From Saprospiraceae bacterium (lineage in GTDB: Bacteria; Bacteroidota; Bacteroidia; Chitinophagales; Saprospiraceae), in the NCBI GenBank assembly GCA_016710625.1, contig JADJVK010000047.1, forward strand, positions 1 to 9,412: a stretch of 9,412 nt of DNA, in the 5' to 3' direction. This document shows positions 1-8,523 of the stretch, one piece after another. Positions within the stretch are counted from its first letter, which is position 1. Each line of letters opens with the position of its first letter. The notes under the pieces were generated by a model. The model was not told where the DNA came from. It did no database searches and saw nothing but the letters and a program-made list of their open reading frames with translations. The position numbers and the translations under genes are program-made.

Positions 1-1375
1 AATAGAAATTAATGAAATCAAGTCCAACAAGATTTTTGAAAATGCATTTGAATGGCGTTTTGAATTTCCTGAAGTATTGGATGATGATGGTTTGTTTTTG
101 GGATTTGATGTGGTGATTGGGAATCCGCCATATTTTTCAATATCAAAAGTGAAAGAGCAATCGGAATATTTTGCAAAAGCTGGATTTCAAACTTATTCTA
201 AAGGGCAGATATTTATTGTTTATTTTATGAATTGGGTGGTAATATTCTAAACAGTTTGGACTCCTAACTTATATTACCTCAAACTCGTGGTTGCGAGGAA
301 TCTATGGTGAATTATTGAAAAAGTATTTTATAAATCATTTACGGCCAATTGCACTTCTAAATATAGAAGATGTTCAAATATTTGAAGAAGCAACTGTTGA
401 GTCAAATATTGTTACACTTCAAAAAGCAATTCAATCAAGTTCATTCCCTGTAGTTAATCTATCTAAAGAGTATATCTATGGGAATTCACTTACTGATTAT
501 TTTGAAAGTAATAAATTTCAGTTTACACCACCTCAAACTACTGAATGGTTCATTGGAAATAAATCTGCTGGTTTATTGAAGGGAAAAATTGAAAGCGCAG
601 TCAAGTTATTGAAAGACTATAATGTTAGAATAAACTTTGGAGTAAAGACGGGTTATAACGAAGCCTTCATTATAGATGAAAAGAAGAAGAATGAACTTAT
701 TGCTGCTGATAATAAAAATATTGAAGTGATTAGGCCAATCATTCGTGGAAGAGATTTAAAGAAATATTTTTATGAGTTTGAGAATATCTATTTAATAAAT
801 ACACACAATGGAATCAAATCAATTGGATTAAAAAGAGTTGATTCAGAGATAGAATATCCTAGAATATATGAACATTTGAAAAGTTTTCACCCAAAATAAA
901 TATGCGTTCTGATATGGGTGACCATTGGTCGAAATCTTAGGAATTGCGCATATCAAGACTTGAAAAAGAAAAACTAATTTGGGGCGAAATATCTGATAAA
1001 CCAAAATTTGCTTATGACAACCAACAGTATTTTGCAGAAGCAACAACTTTTTTCATGACAGGTGAAAATCTGAAATTTTTATTGGCTATTCTAAACTCAA
1101 AAGTTTCAGAGTGGTATTTTAACTTGATAGGAACAACAACAGGAATGGGGACAAATAGGTGGAAAAAATATAAAATTGAATTATTACCCATAAAACAACC
1201 TTCAGAAGACCAAGAAAAAGAAATTGTGAGTCTTGTAAATAAAATTTTGGAGAGCAAAAAAAACAATCCTCAAACAGACACGTCAGAGCATGAGAACCAA
1301 ATTGATCAATTGGTTTACAAACTTTACGATTTAACGGATAAAGAAATTGCGATAATAGAAGGCAATGTTAAGTAA
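1..1375 (+). CDS. Type IIG (Eco57I-like) N6-adenine DNA methyltransferase / restriction protein, 5' end outside window, frame-disrupted
   Basis: This is the C-terminal part, about 457 residues, of a combined restriction-modification protein that methylates adenine at its recognition site. The frame open from base 2 carries the methyltransferase motif IV, VIGNPPYF, with NPPY at 122-133, preceded by NAFEWRFEFPEVL, which is usual in this family. Downstream come INFGVKTGYNEAFIID (about 630-680), RPIIRGRDLKKYF (about 730-770) and a TaqI-like C-terminal specificity region ending in IDQLVYKLYDLTDKEIAIIEG (stop ends at 1375). The frame breaks five times. Each break is repaired by one base in a short run: G3 203-205 (one short), T3 255-257 (short), A4 893-896 (short), A3 932-934 (one extra) and T2 960-961 (short). 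The repaired text restores family motifs such as DIYCLFYELG and NLRNCAY. Whether the cell makes an active enzyme depends on whether these indels are real. The family call is firm; the specificity is unknown. Confidence 0.88.
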
Positions 1376-1732
1376 TTTATTTACAAAGGAATTGAGAACA
1401 ATATTGATAGGAATTCTTTTCGGTTTGATTAAATTGGATTTATTGAGTATATATGATTTGGGATTCTAGTTTCAGTTTGGTTCAGAATTTGGTCTATTGA
1501 TTTATTTAGGTTTTATTAAGTAGCTTTGTTCCTTATTATTTAGGTTAGTATTTTAGGATTTGCAAGTTTGTGTTGCACAGGTTATAAATTACATTAGCTT
1601 TGCGGTTTGTTGTACATGGCACATGGACTTATGTTGTCTAATATGCTCTTTTGTACGATAAATAAATGTGAGAGGTGATCCCCAATAGTTAATTCTTGTG
1701 AGGCATCCTGTTAGATAAATTGTATTAAATAA
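1376..1732. other. Intergenic stretch without a supported gene
   Basis: This stretch is stop-rich in all frames on both strands between two convergent genes: the methyltransferase on + and the HNH gene on -. The only signal I can point to is a promoter-like site at 1573-1602. A 20-codon frame from ATG 1616 to TGA 1678 follows it, but nothing else supports that frame as a gene. Confidence 0.6.
1573..1602 (+). promoter_or_regulatory. Possible Bacteroidetes-type promoter
   Basis: TTG at 1573-1575, a 19-bp spacer and TAGCTTTG at 1595-1602 fit the Bacteroidetes -33/-7 pattern (TTG, 19-23 bp, TAnnTTTG). It points right, where no convincing + strand gene follows. It would make a short transcript or one antisense to the HNH gene. 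A chance match in AT-rich DNA is possible. Confidence 0.35.
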
Positions 1733-2568
1733 TTAACGCTTGAGATACTCAAATTCGAATTCTATAACTGCTATTCTTTTTAATCTTTCTTGGTATAATT
1801 TTTCAACATTTCGTGGAGCCAGGCAATCCATATTAATAATTTTTCACGAGTCAAATCTAATTGATAGGGTCTTGATATATTTTTATTTGTTCAAGTCAAA
1901 TATATATAATTCTTCCGAAGTCATTCCTAAGTAACTAAATTAGAAGTATCACAATAAAACAATGCAAATTATATAATTCAATATAACAATATAAAACTTT
2001 CTGATTGTGATCGCCTTTTAGATATAGGATATGAGAAATTTCATTTTTAATTAATAAGTTTTCATTATCTGGATAAAAATATTGTACAATTCCTATGTCA
2101 TCAATTTTTCCTATCATAAAATCAATTGCTCTATCAATATGAGAGTGCTTTTTTCTTTTGAAAAAATAAAAATTTAATGCTATTTTAACAATTGCTCTAA
2201 AATTATTAAATCCAGAAATGACATTAAAATCGTTCTCAAAAAAGATAGTCTTAATTGGTTCGTTATTTATTCCTTCAGTTATTTTAATATCATTAATAGT
2301 TTGATCAGGATTTTTTCTTAACCAAGATTTAATAAATTCATCTTTTTGGTGCGATAATATTTCGTAGCTTTCTTCACCTTTTTCATTTTTTATTATTTTG
2401 TAAATGAAGAGTAATTGCTTTTGATAAATTAGCATCTATAGTCTCAAGCTTTACATTCCAATCAGCTGTAATTAATTTTTTAGATTTTAATTTTCCGCCT
2501 AAAAAATTTGGTATAACGTGTTCTAAATTAAATTTTGGTTTGTCAAAGGTATCAATGTAATATAGCAT
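1733..2568 (-). CDS. HNH-endonuclease-like protein, frame-disrupted
   Basis: Repaired, this reads as one protein of about 277 residues. The N-terminus holds FNLEHVIPNFLGGKLKSKK (from about residue 13), the EH...P..LGG pattern of HNH nucleases of the HNH_5 type, in which the histidine is the catalytic base. The usual CxxC zinc knuckle is not evident: the place expected for the second pair reads TADWNVKL. An upstream ATG at 2577-2579 (MKRKCYI) would add a cysteine but needs one more frame correction. Lesions: T6 2386-2391 (one extra), T2 1940-1941 (extra), T3 1886-1888 (extra), T5 1799-1803 (one short). The repaired C-terminal part runs from NFRAIVKIALNFYF through YIELYNLHCFIVILL to EEFLYIFD-like and IAWLHEML segments and ends FEYLKR. 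The gene converges on the methyltransferase gene. A DNA nuclease role is inferred from the motif only. Confidence 0.68.
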
Positions 2569-3039
2569 TTTCTTTTCATATTTTAATTATATTTAACTAT
2601 TAGGAAAGTTGAAGCCAACCACTAAAACCAAACTTTTGTTATATTAATTTCGAAATTCAACTTTTTACTCAGGAGAAGTAGGTACTTGAATTTTGCATAT
2701 TGGAGTTATATTATTGTTTTCCAAATGATTTTTGTCTTTATTGTAATGTGGTTTGAGAGGCCTAAATATAATACTTTGCTTGTGAAAATTTATACATTTT
2801 TCCGATTTAATCCTAATTTGATCCATATAATTACGTCTTGGAAACATTTGCAAATGGATATAATTCTCCAAATGCAAATTCTCTAACATCAATTTTTGCT
2901 TACCTAAAGCGATGGATCACTTTGTTCTTGATTATTGAAGCATAGACCAATCTAATTTTTCTTTATTATAATAATTCGGATTAGCAATCCTCCTCAGGAT
3001 TTGGTGTGTCATTATGCTCCAGATTATGTAGACCATTTC
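2569..3039. other. Region between HNH gene and CRISPR array, possible gene remnant
   Basis: There is no intact recognisable gene. On the - strand a 75-codon frame (2665-2892) ends in CKIQVPTSPE. A second frame just upstream on the same strand (about 2930-3050) reads MVYIIWSIMTHQ...NPNYYNKEKLDWSML, which looks protein-like. The two could be pieces of one broken gene, perhaps a mobile-element protein, but I do not recognise the family. A 9-bp inverted repeat (AAAGTTGAA 2605-2613, TTCAACTTT 2656-2664) lies upstream of the HNH gene; its function is unknown. Confidence 0.4.
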
Positions 3040-3075
3040 GTTTATCAGTTACCGTTTAAAAAAGTGGTTGGTAAC
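3040..3075 (-). repeat. Degenerate terminal CRISPR repeat (trailer end)
   Basis: This copy keeps the core CAGTTACCGTTTAAAAAA but differs at both ends: it starts GTTTATC and ends GTGGTTGGTAAC. A decayed repeat normally marks the oldest, leader-distal end of an array, so it helps orient the array. Confidence 0.85.
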
Positions 3076-3967
3076 ATCATGGACCAATGTGGTATGCAAT
3101 TTCAAACTGTTTCAGTTACCGTTTAAAAAATCGGCTGGTGAAACACTGTTATTACTTCACTAAAAACTTGTGATGGTTTCAGTTACCGTTTAAAAAATCG
3201 GCTGGTGAAACAGTCTTATTACAAGATCTACACGGATATGGAAGTTTCAGTTACCGTTTAAAAAATCGGCTGGTGAAACCATTTGGTAATTTCAATAAGA
3301 AGGCCGTAGTTAGTTTCAGTTACCATTTAAAAAATCGGCTGGTGAAACCTAGATAAGGGCCTAGTAGTTTGCCCAACTCTGTTTCAGTTACCGTTTAAAA
3401 AATCGGCTGGTGAAACTAAACTTCAATTAAAATATGTAGCTCCAGATTGGTTTCAGTTACCGTTTAAAAAATCGGCTGGTGAAACAAATATTGCCTAATT
3501 ACAGCATATGGGAAGAAGTTTCAGTTACCGTTTAAAAAATCGGCTGGTGAAACCATTCAGAACACCAAAACTTGTCAACAAAATGTTTCAGTTACCGTTT
3601 AAAAAATCGGCTGGTGAAAAACAGACATTCAAATTGTAAATAATATCATCGATTCAGTTTCAGTTACCGTTTAAAAAATCGGCTGGTGAAACGGATAAAG
3701 TATGTTACCCTTTACTAGTTGTTTTGGTTTCAGTTACCGTTTAAAAAATCGGCTGGTGAAACAAAGCAGAAGTTGATTCCATATTCCTATTTGGTTTCAG
3801 TTACCGTTTAAAAAATCGGCTGGTGAAACTTGTTTCCTTTAAGAGGTAAATCTTGTAAAATAGTTTCAGTTACCGTTTAAAAATCGGTTGGTGAAACTTC
3901 CAAAGTCTTTAAGAACTCAAAAATGAATGAAGTTTCAGTTACCGTTTAAAAAATCGGCTGGTGAAAC

Positions 3968-4023
3968 TTGCAGTGCAAAAAACAACTTTACCGCTTAAAA
4001 ATCCTGGTCTCAACTTGTCCTGA
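3968..4023 (-). repeat. Leader-proximal 56-bp unit containing a repeat-like core (long-repeat candidate)
   Basis: The interval between the two repeats nearest the leader is 56 bp, against 31-34 bp elsewhere. Its middle (3986-4014) reads TTTACCGCTTAAAAATC followed by CTGGT and CAAC, a shortened, diverged copy of the repeat. Type VI-B arrays are known to be processed with short and long direct repeats (Bergeyella zoohelcum Cas13b work). A 36-bp repeat plus this 56-bp element would be 92 bp, close to the 88-nt long repeat I recall for that system. Alternatives are a decayed extra repeat with short spacers, or a chance repeat-like spacer. Confidence 0.6.
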
Positions 4024-4116
4024 GTTTCAGTTACCGTTTAAAAAATCGGCTGGTGAAACAGCAAATTTAATATAAGTGACTGTTAATCTTATTATTATAG
4101 TGTATTTTTTCGTATT

Positions 4117-4147
4117 CAAAAATAAGTCAAAGATCATTTTTTGACAA
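4117..4147 (-). promoter_or_regulatory. Putative crRNA promoter, Bacteroidetes type
   Basis: On the - strand TTG (4147-4145), a 20-bp spacer and TATTTTTG (4124-4117) match the Bacteroidetes -33/-7 consensus. Transcription would begin near 4110, about 50 nt before the first repeat, so the array could be expressed separately from cas13b. Confidence 0.55.
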
Positions 4148-4161
4148 TTTACCTGTCAAAA
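4139..4161. promoter_or_regulatory. 8-bp palindrome overlapping the crRNA promoter
   Basis: TTTTGACA (4139-4146) and TGTCAAAA (4154-4161) are perfect inverted copies with a 7-bp loop. On the - strand the hairpin is followed by A, not T, so it is a poor intrinsic terminator. It covers the -33 box of the putative leader promoter, as an operator would. Confidence 0.4.
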
Positions 4162-4171
4162 TTAATAAAAA

Positions 4172-7100
4172 TTATGGTAGATTATCGTAATTATTCTTAG
4201 ATTTTTTTATAATTGGTTTGGCGATTTTTGTTGATTTGCTAATAATATTAGTCACGTATTCATGGAATAATTCTTTTTTAGGGTACTGGTTATGATAAAA
4301 GGCATTTCTCGCACTCCATAAACCTTCAGCTTCTGCTTCATCTCGGATCCTTTCTGTCCCAATTAAAGTATTGATCAATTCACTATGTTTTCTATATTCA
4401 TTGGCTTCCAAAGTTTTTAACTTTCTTTGATTCTGACATAAAATAGCGCTTTTCAAAATCGATGATAGCCTTGAAAAAGTCAATTCTTTCTGTGTTATAA
4501 TCAAGTAGCTCTTTAATGATAATTTCAAATGGTATTTTTGAAGTATTGAAATACAGTAAAAGTTCAGGGAGTCTTCTATCATTAAGTAATTTATTAATAA
4601 CTCCTGAATCTTTTTAATTTGCAGGTATTAATATTAGTCTTTGAATATTGTGTCTCTCCAAAATTCCTTTTTAAAGTAATGGACTTTTCAATGTTAATGT
4701 TAGAGTTGAGAATTGATGTACTATTATCTGGATTAATTTCTTTAAGTTTTCCAATTGATTTTGTATTTTCAAATAATTCGTGAGGAAACAATCGCTCACA
4801 CATCAAGAAGGTAACCATATCCTTGGTTTTTTGAATTCTAATATTTTTTTCATTCTCATTATATTTTTTATAAAGTGATTTTAACTTTTCATAAGTTTTA
4901 GTTGAAATTCCAAAGGACGCTGTAACATTAGGTTCGTTTTGCTTTCAATTGTTCTAATATATTTTGAACTTTTGGTTCGTTCTATTATCATTTCTTCAAC
5001 AGAATAGTCTTTAGAAGGTAATGGATTATTTTTTTGAGCTATTGTTCGTGTATCATTTACGATATCAAATATCTTATAATTTCTTTTAAACTGGTAATAT
5101 GATTGGTTTGAATCTTCCTTATATAAACTAAAATAATTTTTGACTATATATTCAAAGTTTATATATTGATCACCAGACTTTGTACTTCCTCTAGAGCTTA
5201 GAAATTGCCTTGCCATTTGGTAATTTTCAATTTCCTGAATAATGTGGGGAGTAAAAAACCATGAGGAATTTGAGTGGACACTAAATAATATTCATCAGTT
5301 TTGGAGGAGGCGTAATTCTTTTTTGCAATATAAGTTGAAATTCTTGCTTTGAAATTAAGTTTATTAAGTTTAATGAATCCAGGTGTAATATTATTTTTAA
5401 TCAAATATTCCAAATATTTAACTTTCCACTTAAAATATTCTGTATAAAAACTAACTATGCTGCTAAAATTATTTGGATTTAGTTTAAATAAAAATGGATG
5501 ATCTAGAGTTTCTTCAATTGATATAAGTTTTATCTCTCTGAACCATTCATAAAGCTTACTTTTCTCAATATTAAACTTAGATAATTTAGCTTGTAAAATT
5601 TGATATTCCAAAGGATTAGCTTTATTTTTTTGCATCTTCAGCAGAAGGTTGTAAATAAAGAATATCCTTTGATAATTCTGTTGCTAACTGTCCATCTAAT
5701 AGTGCTTTCGCTCCTCTTTTACCTTTCTTTTGAGGATTTTCAATTCTATTTTTTAGATTATTTAATTTTTCTTTAGCATCCAGTTTCATTGACTCAAGGA
5801 TATTATATATGCGGATATCTTCAGGGATTTCATCAATATTTGCAATATAGTAAATAATTGATTCAGGAATATTTTTATGGTCAATATTTTTCTGACTTAA
5901 GTAAATTTCTGCGGCACGTTTTCTTTTTATAATTTCATTATGTATATTAATAAATTCAGGTTGAATAGGATGTGTAAATAAATTTAAGTTTATAGTTGTC
6001 TTAAAAAGAGGTAAGTTAGAATCGTTTTTAATACCTCAGTAATTATCTTTCTTCTTTGCTTAATGTGTTCTCGAATAATTTCCTCGCTTTTTCCTTGATT
6101 ACCAGTAATGTGTTCATAAAAGACCATAGCAGGAAGTTCGTATATGGATATGAATCCATCAGGCTTTGGATTTTCACTAGACTTGAAATTGTTCTCACCT
6201 ATTTTAACTATGTCATGAAAACTTGGTAGCACATTTTGAAATACTTTGAATCCAATCTTATGATCTGAAATATGATAATGTGGCTCAGTATCAACTATAT
6301 AGCAATCAATTGAGTCTTCAGGAATTGTATTGGGTTCTTTTATTAGGTTCTTCCATATTTCAGGCCTTTTTTCTCCAATTACTTCTTGTATCTTATTAAA
6401 TGCATGCAAGTTTTTCTCCAATCGCCTAATTCTATCTGTTCCATCAATTGGAGAGGTATAAGTCTTATAAATAAATTTCCCTAAATCTATATGAAATCGC
6501 ATGTAGTTAAATGTATTCGTAAGATCAAAATATTCCAAAGCTTGAATGACGAATCTATCTCTCTTTCTTACTTCATGGACAGTTTCAATATTTTCATTTG
6601 TTATCAATTCTTCAGAACCGAATTTAACTTCTGAATTTTTAATATCTTTTTTAAATTTCTTTTTATCAAGATTAGAAATATGATTGAATAATATTGAAGG
6701 ACATTTTTTTAAGCTATTTATCATATCTAAAAAGAGAGATTGGCTATCATGACTGCTTTGAAGCTTTGGAAATGGAAGTCTTAATCGGTATGCAGTGAAT
6801 GTCTTAATGGCTTGTGATGAATTTAGGTTTGTACTATTCGACTTGAAATCTTGATTTGACCATAGATGTTCAATATGTTTAAGGAATAGATTCGCTTCAG
6901 ATTCCTGAAGAAAGAGACAAATCAAAAATGCAAGTCCTTGCTCTGAAAAATGGTTGCTGTCATTTATTAAACCATATTTAAATTCGGCCTATCTTTTTGT
7001 ACTTGAAGTTTATCATGCTTTTTAGTTTGTCTTCCTTTTAATCTCACAAGTTGATCCATTTGTGAATCGGAAAGTGACAATCCTTCTTTGGTCTTATGCC

Positions 7101-7564
7101 AAGAAGCATCGTAAATTCTTCGTAAATCTTCAACAAAATTAGCAGTTAATTTCTTCTTGTGAATATCTTCAGCATGAGCTCCAATATCTCTCCAATCAGT
7201 TATTTGATCAAACAAGACTATTAGCTTTTCATAGTATTTACTTTAGTTTCCAATGGTCTGATAAATTACTTTCTTTTTTTTATCAACACTAATAGTTTTT
7301 GTTATGCAATAATAACTCCAAGAATGGAAAATGGTATTCCAACTTTGAGGTTATCTTCTCAATGATATCCGATTTCTTTTTTCCATTGTTAATGATATAA
7401 TTTAAACAATTAAAGTTATTAATTTTGGCGTCATCGTCATGCTTAGATGGTTTGCCTATATAAGCATCTATGGAATGTAAAACAATATAAATGTTATGTC
7501 TTGCCAAACTGGCAAAGGCACTGAAATAATAATCATCTGGGCCGATCTTTTTAAAGTGTGTCAT
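4172..7564 (-). CDS. cas13b: Cas13b, type VI-B CRISPR RNA-guided RNase, full length but frame-disrupted
   Basis: Cas13b binds crRNA and cuts matching RNA with two HEPN domains. The span is 3393 bp, 1130 residues after ten compensating single-base repairs, a normal Cas13b length. Motifs in order: SAFASLARHNIY (about 15-26), HEPN1 RDIGAH (R125, H130), FLICLFLQ (from about 213), RKRDRFVIQALEYFDL (about 333), MRFHIDLGKF (about 355), EPHYHISDHKIG (about 427), SIYELPAMVFYE (about 473), GQLATELSKDILYLQPS (625-641), YQFKRNYKIFD (about 824), LNDRRLPELLLY (994) and HEPN2 RNAFYH (R1086, H1091), 44 residues from the end. Lesions: 7296-7300 extra, 7274-7281 short, 7242-7244 extra, 6986-6987 short, 6003-6007 short, 5625-5631 extra, 5216-5218 short, 4937-4940 short, 4611-4615 extra, 4414-4418 extra. 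The ATG lies 2 nt after the stop of the membrane protein gene. Identity is very likely; the intactness of the real gene is uncertain. Confidence 0.94.
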
Positions 7565-7566
7565 TT

Positions 7567-8271
7567 TTAATGTTTAGATGTTATATTAGAATTTGTTCTC
7601 ATGAAGATATAAAAATAGGATAGCACTTCTTTAAACCATTCAAGGTATATTTTTTGTGAAATAAGTCTTAATGAAATAATGAAAAGTACAAGAAATGCAA
7701 TTAATATTAGTTTAATCCAAATACTTGTTACAAATAAAATGCATTCCTGATTAATAAGAAAGGGAAATAAAATAACTATTATTAATGCTAATATGAAGAT
7801 GATACAAACTGGGATAAGGTTCCTGAACATGGTAGCTTTATAAGTAAGTGACTTCAATATATCTGAAAAGGATTGTTGGTAGGTATATTGTTTAATCAAG
7901 GTGAATGTATTGTCATAATGCATAATTTTATTAGCAACTTCCACATTGTTTAAATTTACTCCAAAACATGAATAAATAGCATCTTTAAGTGCTGACCCTT
8001 CTATACCTAGAACTCCCTTGTCAATTAGATTTATTATTGGATGCTCATTTGAAAACAATCTATCGATTATTGATTCTAGCCATCCGCCAAGATAAAACAA
8101 TGGGTGTCCAATTATATAGCCAATAAGAAGGATTAGCAATAATGATTGAAACTGCTCTGAAGTAGAAATAAACGACAATGAAAAGACTGGAAAAATGGCG
8201 TGTAAGCCTATTGTAAGGATAATTCCAAGTAGGATTATCATATAGAAATCTCGATGAATAACTTTATCCAT
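7567..8271 (-). CDS. Four-helix membrane protein, candidate type VI-B accessory (Csx27-like)
   Basis: This is an intact gene of 234 residues. Hydrophobic helices lie at about 10-30, 42-62, 151-171 and 178-200. Between the two pairs is a soluble stretch of about 85 residues, and a short tail follows the last helix. Helix 2 has the sequence GYIIGHPLFYLGGWLE. There is no RxxxxH motif, so it does not look like the HEPN-type accessory Csx28. Its TAA is separated from the cas13b ATG by only 2 nt, which implies one transcript and translational coupling. Known type VI-B1 loci carry Csx27, a small protein with transmembrane segments that is reported to dampen Cas13b activity. Position and topology fit that role, but I cannot confirm sequence homology, so this may be a divergent or different membrane partner. 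It is the only gene over 200 codons in the window without a frame break. Confidence 0.75.
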   Translation of the reverse strand: MDKVIHRDFYMIILLGIILTIGLHAIFPVFSLSFISTSEQFQSLLLILLIGYIIGHPLFYLGGWLESIIDRLFSNEHPIINLIDKGVLGIEGSALKDAIYSCFGVNLNNVEVANKIMHYDNTFTLIKQYTYQQSFSDILKSLTYKATMFRNLIPVCIIFILALIIVILFPFLINQECILFVTSIWIKLILIAFLVLFIISLRLISQKIYLEWFKEVLSYFYIFMRTNSNITSKH

Positions 8272-8523
8272 AAACCAGGTTGAGTTTTTAGTTTATTAAA
8301 AAGCTTAACAATAGTAAGAAATAATTAATTCCAAATATATAGAATATTTTTTAATTAGGCTACCGATATATTACACACTAAATATATTTTGTATATATTT
8401 GGAGAGTAAATATTGGAGCTGTAATTAGCTAAGACTGAGTGTTTGGTTATTTAATTTGATTATCACTTTGCGTAGATTTTTAATTTTGCGAATCGGCGAA
8501 TTGAGTCCCTTGTGTAATATGGT
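8272..8523. promoter_or_regulatory. Intergenic region upstream of the membrane protein-cas13b operon
   Basis: This is 252 bp of very AT-rich DNA with no gene. A perfect 11-bp inverted repeat, CCAAATATATA (8331-8341) and TATATATTTGG (8392-8402), encloses 50 bp. Each arm contains a TAnnTTTG-like -7 box; the left arm's box reads toward the operon and would give a leader of about 50 nt. No good TTG -33 box sits at the right distance, so the promoter call is weak. Confidence 0.4.

Larger units (their letters stand above)
3040..4059 (-). CRISPR. Type VI-B CRISPR array, 15 repeats and 14 spacers
   Basis: There are fifteen 36-bp repeats, starting at 3040, 3109, 3176, 3244, 3313, 3381, 3450, 3518, 3585, 3657, 3727, 3794, 3863, 3932 and 4024. 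Spacers are all different and 31-34 bp, except the last, which is 56 bp. On the - strand the repeat begins GTTTCACCAGCCG, has a T-rich centre and ends ACGGTAACTGAAAC. Its ends GTTTC/GAAAC and inner CCG/CGG are symmetric. From memory, published Cas13b repeats share this plan on the crRNA strand (GTT start, T4 loop, GGTAA, AAC end), which supports transcription leftward, the same way as cas13b. The degenerate repeat at the left end and the AT-rich leader at the right agree. Variants: 3313 repeat G to A in the CCG; 3863 repeat 35 bp (A5 for A6, and C to T); 3585 repeat with extra A near its right end. Confidence 0.97.
4060..4171 (-). promoter_or_regulatory. CRISPR leader
   Basis: This 112-bp AT-rich non-coding stretch lies between the last repeat and the stop codon of cas13b. 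It has the position and composition of a leader for an array transcribed leftward, and holds a promoter and a palindrome (see the entries at 4117-4147 and 4139-4161). Confidence 0.7.

Noticed and set aside
843..1266. Two - strand frames of 67 and 84 codons
   Set aside because: They are opposite the conserved methyltransferase C-terminal region (IWGEISDKPKFAYD and onward), which is clearly coding on +.
1616..1678. A 20-codon + strand peptide gene behind the promoter-like site
   Set aside because: It has no ribosome binding site, no recognisable sequence, and is too short to support.
1740..1934. A 64-codon + strand frame
   Set aside because: It is antisense to the C-terminal end of the HNH gene, whose repaired - strand reading is coherent protein.
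3040..4059. Type II or III assignment of the array, with a tracrRNA nearby
   Set aside because: No Cas9, Cas10 or anti-repeat outside the array was seen. The adjacent effector is Cas13b, which needs no tracrRNA, and the repeat plan fits type VI-B.
4139..4161. The palindrome as an intrinsic terminator for cas13b
   Set aside because: On the - strand the stem is followed by A residues, not a T tract, and the stem is AT-rich and short.
4430..4582. The first third of the 136-codon - strand frame at 4172-4582 as the N-terminus of a separate small protein
   Set aside because: The neighbouring frame there reads LNDRRLPELLLY and onward as normal Cas13b. Only the part after about 4418, which holds RNAFYHNQYP, is in the true frame.
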